64,000 nt of DNA, taken from contig NW_026262723.1 in the NCBI RefSeq assembly GCF_021869535.1, positions 85,500,324-85,564,323 on the forward strand. The letters run 5' to 3'. Below, piece by piece: positions 34,998 to 45,664 of this stretch. The stretch comes from Mytilus californianus. Lineage: Eukaryota > Mollusca > Bivalvia > Mytilida > Mytilidae. The position numbers were made by a program, and so were the translations under genes. The notes under the pieces were generated by a model. That model was given only the letters and a program-made list of their open reading frames with translations. It had not been told where the DNA came from and did not search any database. Each line of letters opens with the position of its first letter. Within the stretch, counting starts at the first letter, position 1.

Positions 34998-35303
34998 ATG
35001 AGGATATCATCCACTGTTCAGCATATTTTGACATTGATAAATATTATACATTGTCAGCTTAGGAATGAGGCAAGTGCCTTTAGTCGGCATCTTGTTACTG
35101 ACCACTTGTCTGGTAGCTCAAGGTGTGCTTGTGGCGGTCCTATTGAAGATAACTTTCATTTTTTTATGTTTGTCCACTCTATACTAGACAGAGATATGAA
35201 CTTTTTGGTAGTATTAGGAAGTTCCCAAATATTAATCTTGATGTCCTGCTCTAAGGCAGTCCAGATCTTAATATAGATGAAAATATTGAAATATTTACAA
35301 ATG
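34998..35303 (+). pseudogene. 3' tail of a LINE reverse transcriptase ORF
   Basis: The peptide SSRCACGGPIEDNFHFF has the C-x-C-G ... E-D-x-x-H-F-F pattern of the zinc-finger-like C-terminus of many non-LTR retrotransposon proteins. It continues, after frameshifts, to DENIEIFTN. It joins PLE2 directly at about 35303. Confidence 0.6.
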
Positions 35304-37810
35304 GACAATCACGGAAAATAACTGAATTAAATTGGATTAAAAAATTACAGACAGTATACCCTCTCCGTCTTAATGATAATATCATGGGAATTGGTAATAT
35401 ATCAAGAACCGATTCTGTTAACATTTTGGATATAGTTTCTAAAACTGTTCGTAAAAACCGTTCTCATGGGCGTAGAAAAAATCGCAATCAAAGAAAATTT
35501 CGGACCAACCATACAAATATTTTGGACCTAATTTCTATTTCAAAAAACAACGGCAGACATTATCTATTAACCAAGCTCTGTTCTTTACCTATAAATAAAT
35601 TAAATAAAATTTTAGAGGATTGCAACACAATTTCATATTGCAGTCCTAAGTATGAAATCGTTCAAATTATAATGGCATATTGTTATTCTAAACTGTTTCC
35701 CAAAATTGATCGCCCTGAAGATCATAAAAAACATTATATCAAAATAAAGTATGTCAATAAAGGTTTTGATTTTGTAAATATTGCCGATATTTTTAACGAC
35801 CATTCTGTTAAAGAACAAATTCCTGGATATTTTGATAATACTGAACTCCCTCTTATTTGTTATATTTACAAGAAATCTACCCGAAAATTTTGTTTAATTA
35901 TAGCCAAGTCTGTAAAGATGTAAATATCAGTGAAAATACACCTACGTCATGTAATTGTAGTAATTCCGAATACACGTATGGCCCCATTTCCCATGTTATA
36001 ACAGGAGACCTTAACATCGTTCGCGACCGAAAGTTAAAATCATTCCTCAGTAAAGGACCTAAATATCGTCCCCCGTCAATTATTAATTGGAATGAGTGTC
36101 GTAATATCATCCACAACTCACTTCGTGCTTACTGTTTGAAATGGATAAAACGGGAAAAAGCTGACAAAAAGTCTTCGAACTCCTTTTTTAATTCAGTAAT
36201 GAAGATAGTTGATATACGTATACAACATTTTAAAGAACATTTTACTCTTAACAACAACCATAAAAATCCTATTTCTCGTATCAAACATAAACTAAAAGAA
36301 CTAACCAAGGAATTTGTTTTTGTCCCGGCTGATAAAGCTGCTAACAATATCATCATAGTTTGACGTAAATTTTACATTGAGGTTCTGCAAAAGGAAATCA
36401 CGCATTCACCAACACTCCAACTGACTTCATTTTCAGAAAACGATATCTGTAACAAACATAAACTATTAGCTACTTCTTTACAAGCAGAACCAAATACAAT
36501 GAAAGTCCCAACTATGTACTGGCTTCCGAAGCTACACAAATCACCTTACAAATATAGATTTATTTCCTCTTCAAGTCATTGTTCCACTACTAAATTGTCT
36601 ATTCTACTTACTAGTACACTTGGTACAATCAAAAACCTGATAATAAATTGTTCAAATAAGGCCTTTGAAAATAGTGGAATTAACTACTTTTGGAGTGTCA
36701 AAAACTCGTTGGAAGTACTTGATAAATTGCATGCATATATTGGTGATTTTGAATCTGTTCAAAGTTTTGATTTTTCTACCCTATATACCACTTTGCCTCA
36801 TATTCTTATTAAGAAAAAATTCACACACCTAATCAAATGGGCATTTAAAAAGTCGGAATGCGAATACATTTGTTCAAACTCTTTTAGGTAATTTTTTAGT
36901 AGCAACAAACAAAAGAGAGCTATGTCAATTGGACATGCTTTGATACTATATCTGCCCTTGAATTTTTACTTGATAACATTTTTGTTCGCTTTGGAGATTC
37001 CGTATATCGTCAAGTTATCGGAATTCCAATGGGGACTAACTGTGCACCACTTATTGCGGACCTGTTTCTGTATTGTTATGAGTTACAATTTATGAATAAA
37101 ATCAGCAAAGACCCATCGAAACAACATCTGATACAAATATTTAACAATACTTTTAGATATTTGGACGATATATTGGCTCTCAATAATGACGACTTCAGTA
37201 TGTATACTAAAGAAATTTATCCTGTTGAACTTACTTTAAATAAAGCTAATACTAACAATGACCACTGTCCTTTCCTCGATCTTGATATCTATAACATTAA
37301 CGGGAAGCTTAATTCAAAAATTTATGATAAAAGAGATGATTTTTCATTTCCTATCGTTAATTATCCATTTTAGATGGTGACGTTCCCTTGTCACCATCTT
37401 ATGGTGTTTATATATCTCAACTTGTACGATTTGCTCGTGTATGTAACAAAGTATTAGATTTTAGCGAGAGAAATTTATGTATTACTGAAAAATTATTACA
37501 CCAGGGTTTTCGATATCATAAACTAGTCAAAACATTTACTAAATTTTATCATCGGTACAAGGACATCATTCGTAAATATAACTCAACATGCAGACATCTT
37601 ATACGTTCGGGTATTTCACATCCAATATTTTATGGTAATATTCTTTACAAAGCACAAAAATGTCAGTATTCACCTCAAAAGCTAACAAAACCTTTAAACA
37701 GACTTATTAAGAAGGGATATAGTTACGATACTGTTGTCAGGTCATTAAAGATTGCATATTTTGGCTTTAATATTGATTCACTTATAGGGTCTTTGCATCG
37801 GAATTAAACA
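35303..37810 (+). pseudogene. Penelope-like element reverse transcriptase (PLE2), several frameshifts
   Basis: The coding pieces lie in order in different frames. KITELNWIKKLQTVYPLRLN (about 35313-35372) resembles the C-terminal part of a GIY-YIG endonuclease. HVITGDLNIVRDRKLKSFL is a PLE N-terminal block. TMYWLPKLHKSPYKYRFISS is the PLE fingers motif, QSFDFSTLY is motif A, GIPMGTNCAPLIADLFLY is motif B, FRYLDDILAL is motif C with the YxDD catalytic pair, and SPSYGVYISQLVRFARVCN opens the C-terminal block, which ends HRN at 37807. Breaks occur near 35880, 36361 (TGA), 36888 and 37371. It differs from PLE1 and PLE3, which form another subfamily. PLEs reverse-transcribe at the target site; this copy is dead. 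Confidence 0.8.
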
Positions 37811-38025
37811 TATTTATTCTAAAACCAGTTGTTGGCATGACACGGGTTATGTTCTTCTCATATATTTTATGATAGTATAATACTAAACCCCTAACAGGAG
37901 GGATTGTGCCTGATATTCATATGATGAAGACATAATCTTTCAATCAGTTTAATTGATGTCTAGAGCTGGCATGTCAGTAACTGCTAGTAGTCTGTTGTTA
38001 TTTATGTATTATTGTCATTTTGTTA
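37811..38025 (+). other. PLE2 3' untranslated region
   Basis: A non-coding tail between the PLE2 stop and the first 539-bp unit, containing AGCTGGCATGTCAGTAACTG and CTAGTAGTCTGTTGTTATTT, a phrase common at the 3' end of bivalve PLE-type RT elements. Confidence 0.5.
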
Positions 38026-38514
38026 TTTTTGCACCTCATGTTTGTGGTATACCATCTTTTCCACAAGTTTATTGTTTTCTGTTTGGTATAAGAGTAATAT
38101 TAAGATCCATTTTGTTAGATCTGGTGATCAATTTATTTGGCAATCGCCAATGGCAGTCAGCAGGGTTTAAGAACATCAGTTGTTCGACCTGTTAGTCAAA
38201 TGCGTTTTGTTAAAATAGACTTTTTCACTTTTTTTGGTCTTTTGGAATTTGTTGTTTGTGCTGTATTTAGACCCCTCTACCAAGAAATTTGTTTTACATG
38301 CACACGTATAAAAATTGCGGTTTTTATCCAACGCAATCATAGGTTTGAACGTTGTTTTCAATTTAGACTTTTATATATTTTTTTGTTTGGACTTGTATTA
38401 TATTTTCCTTCGGGTTTATATGATCCGTTCATCCTATGTCGACTCTTTAAATTCAAGAGTTTATCCTAAATTGAGGTAAATTATATGGCCTTCCAAATAC
38501 CGTTTCGATCCCTA

Positions 38515-38558
38515 ACATCACTGAAGAGACATTAATTGTCGAAATCCGGATATGGTGT
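38515..38558 (+). ncRNA. Hammerhead ribozyme, type I (unit 1/2 junction)
   Basis: The catalytic core is complete. CTGAAGA (38521-38527) matches CUGANGA. Stem II is GACA/TGTC with a 5-nt loop (38528-38540). GAA (38541-38543) follows, then stem III ATCC/GGAT (38544-38551) with no loop, then the cleavage-site base A at 38552. Stem I pairs ACATCA (38515-38520) with TGGTGT (38553-38558), including one G-U. Cleavage is predicted after 38552. A loopless, palindromic stem III suggests it works best as a dimer, as in known PLE and retrozyme hammerheads. Confidence 0.85.
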
Positions 38559-39053
38559 ACAAATTTTTGCACCTCATGTTTGTGGTATACCATCTTTTCC
38601 ACAAGTTTATTGTTTTCTGTTTGGTATAAGAGTAATATTAAGATCCATTTTGTTAGATCTGGTGATCAATTTATTTGGCAATCGCCAATGGCAGTCAGCA
38701 GGGTTTAAGAACATCAGTTGTTCGACCTGTTAGTCAAATGCGTTTTGTTAAAATAGACTTTTTCACTTTTTTTGGTCTTTTGGAATTTGTTGTTTGTGCT
38801 GTATTTAGACCCCTCTACCAAGAAATTTGTTTTACATGCACACGTATAAAAATTGCGGTTTTTATCCAACGCAATCATAGGTTTGAACGTTGTTTTCAAT
38901 TTAGACTTTTATATATTTTTTTGTTTGGACTTGTATTATATTTTCCTTCGGGTTTATATGATCCGTTCATCCTATTTCGACTCTTTAAAATTCAAGAGTT
39001 TATCCTAAATTGAGGTAAATTATATGGCCTTCCAAATACCGTTTCGATCCCTA

Positions 39054-39097
39054 ACATCACTGAAGAGACATTAATTGTCGAAATCCGGATATGGTGT
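39054..39097 (+). ncRNA. Hammerhead ribozyme, type I (unit 2/3 junction)
   Basis: Identical in core and stems to the one at 38515-38558. CTGAAGA lies at 39060-39066, stem II at 39067-39079, GAA at 39080-39082, stem III at 39083-39090, and the predicted cleavage is after 39091. The two sites are 539 bases apart, so double cleavage would release exactly one repeat unit. Confidence 0.85.
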
Positions 39098-39444
39098 ACA
39101 AATTTTTGCACCTCATGTTTGTGGTATACCATCTTTTCCACAAGTTTATTGTTTTCTGTTTGGTATAAGAGTAATATTAAGATCCATTTTGTTAGATCTG
39201 GTGATCAATTTATTTGGCAATCGCCAATGGCAGTCAGCAGGGTTTAAGAACATCAGTTGTTCGACCTGTTAGTCAAATGCGTTTTGTTAAAATAGACTTT
39301 TTCACTTTTTTTGGTCTTTTGGAATTTGTTGTTTGTGCTGTATTTAGACCCCTCTACCAAGAAATTTGTTTTACATGCACACGTATAAAAAATGCGGTTT
39401 TTATCCAACGCAATCATAGGTTTGAACGTTGTTTTCAATTTAGA

Positions 39445-39447
<3 letters not shown>

Positions 39448-39476
<29 letters not shown>
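39448..39476. repeat. TA microsatellite
   Basis: A (TA)n run replaces the sequence where unit 3 should continue TATATTTTTTTG. It probably expanded from that TATATA seed and marks the truncation of the array. Confidence 0.85.
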
Positions 39477-39479
<3 letters not shown>

Positions 39480-40556
39480 TAAATAAAATATATATCAAAG
39501 TAAATGGCATCAATGTAGGTGGTAAACATCAAATAGCTGTACTGAAATATATTGATATTGTGTGAATATGTATATAAGTTATAAAGATAGATCATTTTTG
39601 TCACAGTGAGTCTGATAATATCATGAAAAAAAAATTACTATACATAGAGTGCTACCTTTTATCATTAGAAACATACATACATACATACGAGACTTCCACT
39701 CAATAGAACCTTGGATGGATTTGATCATAAAAAAAAATCTGCAATTGTGGTGTTATTTTATGAGAGGGACTATAAATATTTCATGTTATGTTGGGATGTG
39801 GGGTATGTGAGCGTACTCACTACAGGTTCGCCCCTTTCTGCCTCTGTTTAGTCTGTGCAATTCTCAGTTTGTTATTTGGTTAATGTATATTGCGTGATAA
39901 AATTGTAATAAGGGTCAATCAAAAATGTTTGTTATCTGGGCAATCTCTTAGCTTTTCATTTAACTAATGACAGAAATATTCCAGTCCAGTCCATTGTTCT
40001 TAAATTTAAATGATTTTATATCTTTTGATCAAAATAATATTCAGGATTTTCTCTCACAGTAGTCAGACTAAAGCAGATCCCCGTCTTTTCATTTTTTGTT
40101 TTGTTTTGTCAGATTTTCTTTGACATGATTTGAGATTGCCCCTTTGTAACTCCTACCCTTTTTTACACGGGGATGTCATGTCTTCCTACTATATTGTAAA
40201 CTAGGATGGTAAAAATATGACAAACTATGACAGTAAGCAGGGTTCACAGTTATGTCAGATTAACACCTAATTTATTGACTGATAAAAACTAAAATTGAAA
40301 AGAGAGGAAAATTAAGTCTTATTAGGCAAAAAGACAAATACAATATAAGAGCATTCAAGAAGTAAAACATTGAATTAATATGACACCTTATCCCAATTCA
40401 ACATAATAACCAGTATTAAAGCTACAACGGAGACTGTATGGAAATGAAATTAATGATTTATGGAATCTATGATGAGTTTATTTAAATTAAGAGTTTTTAC
40501 ACAAATTTACTTTATGCATATTTTTACAGTAAAACATTTGTCTAGATCCTTGTTAA
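39480..40556. other. Intergenic sequence
   Basis: AT-rich, with an (ATAC)n microsatellite at 39671-39688. No gene is seen. Confidence 0.5.
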
Positions 40557-41681
40557 TTAACATCCTATTAAGTTCAGTTTATATAATTTGCTTTTTCCAT
40601 TACTATCAGTTTTAGTAATTGTTCCTATAAACAGTACACAAAATGTTCCCTCCATTGCAAGGCATATGGAAAATGGATTCTGCACAATCCCTTTTTCTTT
40701 AGTGCTAATGTATGTGATCAGGTTCCCTGAAGAATTTAGAATATGGAGACTACTGCTGTACATGTCAACAACAATGACATTGTCATCAGGTGTTGTTGTC
40801 AAATCACTTGGGGTAAATGGTCTATTGTCAGTGTTGATGGCTGAATGTCCAGAATAGGTATTAATAATGTTAACCTGCCCAAGCACTACCACTCTTCCTT
40901 TGTTTTCTTGATGCATTATATCAATCACAAAAATATTATCATTGTTAATTACAGTTAATCGTAATGGTGAGGTAAATGAAATACCCTGAGTCCTGTCTTC
41001 ATCATACACCTTTTTGTGATTTCCCTCATGGTCCATTACAATAACAATTCTTTCTTTTCTTCCTTCAATCCCAGCTCCTACTATGACATTATTTTTTTTT
41101 GTAACATGAATAGACAAAGGTTGATATGGTTTCAAATCATAAACAGAATCTTTAATTTTACTTTTTCCACTGATCTGTTTAATTATTGGTCCATCAGTAA
41201 CTATAAGTAAATCATTACAGGGAGTAATGGCCATGTCATAAATATGAAAGTCAAAACTAGATATCACTTTTAACACATTTCCGTCATGCTTTAGATTTTG
41301 CAATGCTGTATGAGAGGTAAATAATCTTATTTCCTTTTTATGGTCTCCATCACCAATCCAAAATGAATCATCTAAGGTATTTACTGCCAACTGAAAAACA
41401 CCTTTCAATGTGGTTTGATATTCTTCAACAACAGTTATATCAACACTGGCAGAACCGTCTCGGGTGTCTGATGTGGTTCTGCCTCTGTCATCACGAATCC
41501 CAATTTTCTTGATATCTGAATCCCTTTGTTTCCAAGCAGTTTCAATTTCAGGATGAATGTTATTCTTACATTCACTACACATAAATAAGTTGAAACATTT
41601 CCTGGAGATTTTAGGATCAGACTCACAAAATTCAAACTGAGTTGCTGATTGTGGTCCTGACTGGGATTTTGATAAAGCCAT
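40557..41681 (-). CDS. B-box / beta-propeller protein, copy 3, with degenerate B-box
   Basis: A single open frame of 374 residues from MALSKSQSG to YKLNLIGC. The B-box is damaged without a frameshift: the first ligand is Phe (QFEFC), two residues including the fourth cysteine are missing (KCFNLFMC where copy 1 has KCFECDLLMC), and the final histidine is replaced (AWKQRD where copy 1 has AGEHRI). Zinc binding is therefore unlikely. The propeller is complete (FQLAVNTLDDSFWIGDGDHK, NDNIFVIDIMHQ, DNVIVVDMYSSSLHILNSSG). The linker is the shortest of the family. It may be a functional propeller-only protein or an early pseudogene that still has an open frame. Confidence 0.82.
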   Translation of the reverse strand: MALSKSQSGPQSATQFEFCESDPKISRKCFNLFMCSECKNNIHPEIETAWKQRDSDIKKIGIRDDRGRTTSDTRDGSASVDITVVEEYQTTLKGVFQLAVNTLDDSFWIGDGDHKKEIRLFTSHTALQNLKHDGNVLKVISSFDFHIYDMAITPCNDLLIVTDGPIIKQISGKSKIKDSVYDLKPYQPLSIHVTKKNNVIVGAGIEGRKERIVIVMDHEGNHKKVYDEDRTQGISFTSPLRLTVINNDNIFVIDIMHQENKGRVVVLGQVNIINTYSGHSAINTDNRPFTPSDLTTTPDDNVIVVDMYSSSLHILNSSGNLITYISTKEKGIVQNPFSICLAMEGTFCVLFIGTITKTDSNGKSKLYKLNLIGC

Positions 41682-42429
41682 TTTGTTGATGACTATTTGT
41701 ATACATACGGTATACCATATGTTTAAAATATTTAAATGGTAATTAGATAGGACAGTTTGATTTTTTGTATGACTTAATTATCATAAAATCAAAATAATGT
41801 ATTCATTGCATTTGAATACAATGAAGATAACTGATCTGAATTGTATATATGTTTTGATTTGTAGTATGCATTAAGAAATAATGAAGCAGTTATTGTAGCC
41901 AAATTGTCAGCTAAAATATTTTTGATGAGTATCATTGCTTAATTGTCGAGAGAATTTACGGAAAGACATTTATCATTTCCTTAAAGGAGTTCAGCTGATG
42001 TTCCAAACCTTCATATTACAGTAACTTCTTATTTTTTGTGTAGCGATTTAAGTGGGTTGGGGATGAAAATTGCTTTGATTATATTTGGCTGTGTAAGCCC
42101 ATGATTGATAGCAATAATTAAGCTATATGAGCCCATGATCGGAAACATACCGGTCACAATTTTCAAAACTAAAAAAAAAAAAAACTTTAAAAGACCGGCT
42201 CAATGGATATTATGGTTATTTATGATTGTTCCATTAGAAAGATGGTCTTCTGTATCAACTTATCACCCGTGTTCAAATACTAGTATGCTAAATATTTAAC
42301 GAAACTGTTTTATGTGCCATATTGTGTGTTATATTCTGCCATATTTTGTGTAATAAACGTTGTTTTTTTTTTTAAATATTTACGGGTTACCGTTTTATTG
42401 ATACCGCACTCACTTACCAGAAGTTGTAG
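41682..42429. other. Intergenic sequence, 5' flank of copy 3
   Basis: AT-rich. GAGCCCATGATCGG and GTAAGCCCATGATTG (about 42090-42140) form a short imperfect repeat. Nothing else is seen. Confidence 0.45.
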
Positions 42430-42439
42430 CTGAGCTTGA

Positions 42440-43297
42440 AATTTGAATGTTAAACTAGTTATCATCTTTAGCTTATTTCACATTTTACTTTCTGCAATCC
42501 TGAATGGGAGGTAAATAATATCATTCCCTTTTGATGGTCTCCATCACCAATCCACACCTAATCATCTAAGGATATTGCCAGGTAATTACCACCTCCGAAT
42601 TTAGTTTGATATTCTTCAACCACAGTTATATCAACATTGGTAGAATCATTGGTAAAGTCTAGGGTACTACTAAAACCTTTGGAATGTGTTGATTTTCTCC
42701 AATGATATAAAAAGTTAAATCACAAAAATACTGAACTCCGAGGAAAAATCAAATCGGAAAGTCCTTAATCAAATGGCAAAATCAAAAGCACAAACACATC
42801 AAACGAATGGACAACAACTGTCATTTTCCTGACTTGGTACAGACATTTTCTTGTGTAGAAAATGGTGGATTGAACCTGGTTTTATAGCGCTAAACCTCTC
42901 ACTTGTATGACAGTCGCATCAAATTCCATTATATTGACTACGATGCGTGAATAAAACAAACAGACATAAAAGGAAAAAATGTCAAAATAGGGGTACAGCA
43001 GTCAACACCGTGTCACAATCTTAATCACAACAAAAACAAACAAATATTTAACAAAGAAGCACAAAAAAGCATATATCACATTTAACAACCTCGTTCATTG
43101 CTAACTTATTATTATAAAATGATATCCAAAATCCCATGTTCCCCGGCAGATTTGATTTTAGGATAAATATTATTCTTGCATACACTACACATCAGTAAGT
43201 CACATTCCAAACATTTCCAGGAAATTATAGGATTCGGTTCACATAACTGACACTGTATTGGAGATTGTATGCCTAACTTGGGTTTGGATAAGGACAT
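42440..43297 (-). pseudogene. B-box / beta-propeller protein, copy 4, truncated and interrupted
   Basis: The ATG at 43297 starts MSLSKPKLGIQSPIQCQLCE, and the B-box keeps all cysteines (CQLC, KCLECDLLMCSVC), but H44 is Tyr (NNIYP). A 409-bp insertion (42709-43117) follows. The homologous linker and the first propeller strands continue at 42440-42700, with a stop in place of a Trp-type codon (CACACCTAATC). Everything past the first blade is missing. Confidence 0.85.
42709..43117 (-). mobile_element. Element D inserted in copy 4
   Basis: It is flanked by AATGATAT on both sides (42701-42708 and 43118-43125), a perfect 8-bp target duplication. It is the reverse complement of the copy at 30700-31085. 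The ends have only weak inverted similarity (AAGTTA). It carries no ORF, so it is non-autonomous. Confidence 0.8.
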
Positions 43298-44108
43298 TTT
43301 GTATTAGATAATTTATTTTCTTTGAGGGCTTGGATGTTAGAGTGATAGTAATAACTTAATCTCCACCAGTTGTAGTCCACAGTCCTTATCTAGTTCTTGC
43401 GTAAGATAATTAATGTCTGAAAGTTTTTGAGTATGTCATATATGTCCATAAATATATCGATTTGGTGTCAATTTAAAATCAAATCAGATGTCACATAGTA
43501 TCCAATAAACACTTCAGGAACATAACATTTCATTTTCTCAGTTCTCTAAAGTTTTATTACCCAGCTGATAAAAATTTCGTGTAGTAATGTGTTGAACATA
43601 TCTTCATAACATTATTCCGATTGGGATTGTTTTTAGCAAGGTTGTAATATGAATCTGATATTCCTGTCAATGGGTTAACTGCTTCCAAAACTCTTCTGGC
43701 TCCTAAGCATGTTGAACTTCTCATGGAATTTTTTGTAGATTCCATTTGATAAGAGTCCAGAAAAGAAAAGGTCTAGCTAATTTCTGGTTAAACATTACTG
43801 TGTCAAACAAAATACTATTTCTACATTTTCGTTTGATCTACACTTACTTTTATATTCTGTATTTTTTATCTTTAAATAGTGTTTCTATCGGTACTAACAT
43901 TGATTTTGCTTCAGATGAATTTAAACATAACTATCTATGTAATGCTATACTGTAATGAAAATGTATGGTTCTACATCCTGTCTATACTATATACTTATAT
44001 TTTGGCATTGTACAAGGTCATGCTTTTCTCAAATTGTTTAGATCGTCCTTACACTAAATCTGTTGGATGTGTACTGATAAATAATAAAGTCCGAACACAT
44101 AATTTATT
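43298..44108. other. 5' flank of copy 4
   Basis: 43298-43840 is collinear with 32765-33250 upstream of copy 2. The rest is AT-rich with no recognised feature. Confidence 0.5.
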
Positions 44109-44876
44109 GTGTCACCTGCGACGAAATTAGCAGAATCAAGACATAAGGATGACAATCAAGCTATTTGTATAAATTTAAGAAGCTATAGGACCTCAATGTC
44201 ATGGTTCATTGGATAATGTTGATTTTTTGTGGTTTGGTCTATTTCTCAGATACATTAAGCAATAGGGCCACTATATTTGGTGTATGGAATGATTGTAAGG
44301 TGTACATGTCTGACTGGCAGGTTTCATCTGATCTTTTCATTGGCAAGGTTTTGTTTTGTGGTTTGGTCTATTTCTCACATCCTATAAGCAATAGGTCAAG
44401 AATATTTAGTGTATGGAATAGTTGTAAGGTGTACATGTCTGTCTCGCAGACAGGTTTCATATGACCTTGACCTCATTTTCATTTGTGTTGATCAATGATA
44501 GGTTTTGTGGTTATGTCAGTTTATCAGTTACTATGAGCAATAAGTCAACTATATCATTAAGAAGTGTACATGTCTGTCTTGTATGGTTCATATTACCATG
44601 ACCTCATTGTCATCGTTCATTTCTCAGTGTTAAGATTTTGTGGTTTGATTTGTTTCGCAGGTACTATAAATGATAGGACCACTATAGTTGGTGTATGGAA
44701 TGATTGTAAGGTGTACATGTCTGTCTTGCATGATATATCTGACCGTGTCTTCATTTTCATGGATCATTAATAATGTTGAGTGTATATGATACTTGTAGTA
44801 AACCCTTCATATTAGACTTTCAACATAAATTCAATAATAAGTAAAGCAGACATTTCAGCGCGTGTACTCTTATTCA
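44109..44876 (+). mobile_element. Family B element
   Basis: It starts CACCTGCGACGAAATTAGC, a decayed hairpin, then ACATAAGGATGA. About four 147-bp-type units with AAGGTGTACATGTCTG follow. The tail TAGTAAACCCTTCATATTAG ends ACATTTCAGCGCGTGTACTC. Confidence 0.75.
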
Positions 44877-45030
44877 AATTGGTCAACGTCAGGGTCCAAA
44901 GTGTCCAAAGGGTCCTAAATTAAACTTTCAAATTGTTTGATTTCAACAAAAAATTGAATGGTAGGGGTTTTTGCTATGCTGAATTGCTTATATTTGATCA
45001 ATTTCATTTTTTTTTTACATTAAGAGTTAC
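44877..45030 (+). mobile_element. Family C piece
   Basis: CAAATTGGTCAACGTCAGGG to TTGATCAATTTCA, collinear with 26650-26770. It continues at 45665 after the G-poor block. Confidence 0.6.
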
Positions 45031-45039
45031 CTCCCTTAC

Positions 45040-45660
45040 AAGGTTTAAGCTAAATAGATAAAAAGATGCATCCCCAAAATTACCAAATTATCACCATTCT
45101 CATTCAAATATATCAATCCACTTCAATAATGATTTAAACATTACCCACATATACTAAAAACACTTTCCTCCATATTGAATTTCTATCCAAAGGGAAATAA
45201 CTCAAACAACAATTTAATGATAATCCATTCGAAAACACACAACATTAATGTCACCTTTTGATATCACTTTTCAGAACAATTCTAACCACAAATTCACAAT
45301 AATCAAAATAACATCCCAACCACTTAGAAATACAATCCCATAAACCACAATTAACAATTCATGCACAATTTCATACCACAATTTTATCTCATATTATTAT
45401 CCTATTTCATCAATAAATTAAAAACAATCTTCAGTTCATTATAATATAGTTCTATTATCCTTTTAACTTAGATATAATTCTATTCTGCATTTCATTTCCA
45501 CTACATCATTCATTACCTGATGACAAATAATCATCAACTACCATACACATCATTTGTACCCATTTGTAGCAATATTCAAACACCAAAAAGTTATTAATTA
45601 ATTTAATAAAAGTTTTCCAACCAATTACAGCTGAAACCAAATTCCTTTATTGTGCATTTT
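45040..45660. other. G-depleted, C/A-rich block
   Basis: Strong strand asymmetry: for example 45121-45180 has 2 G and 14 C, and 45301-45360 has 1 G and 17 C. It has no ORF or short-period repeat. It lies inside a family C element, between its internal and 3' pieces. Confidence 0.75.
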
Positions 45661-45664
45661 ATGG

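Larger units (their letters stand above)
38026..39450 (+). repeat. 539-bp tandem repeat, 2.6 copies, following PLE2
   Basis: GCACCTCATGTTTGTGG starts at 38031, 38569 and 39108 (periods 538 and 539). The copies differ at only a few sites. The third stops at a TA microsatellite. ORFs within the unit (starting MAIANGSQQGLRTS) are repeated only because the DNA is, and have no recognisable homology. Each complete unit ends with a predicted hammerhead ribozyme. PLEs are known for tandem pseudo-LTR arrangements that carry such ribozymes. Confidence 0.9.

Noticed and set aside
38137..39486. Repeated ORFs (MAIANGSQQGL and the 61-codon reverse frames) in the 539-bp units
   Set aside because: They recur only because the unit is duplicated, show no homology, and overlap non-coding ribozyme-bearing DNA.
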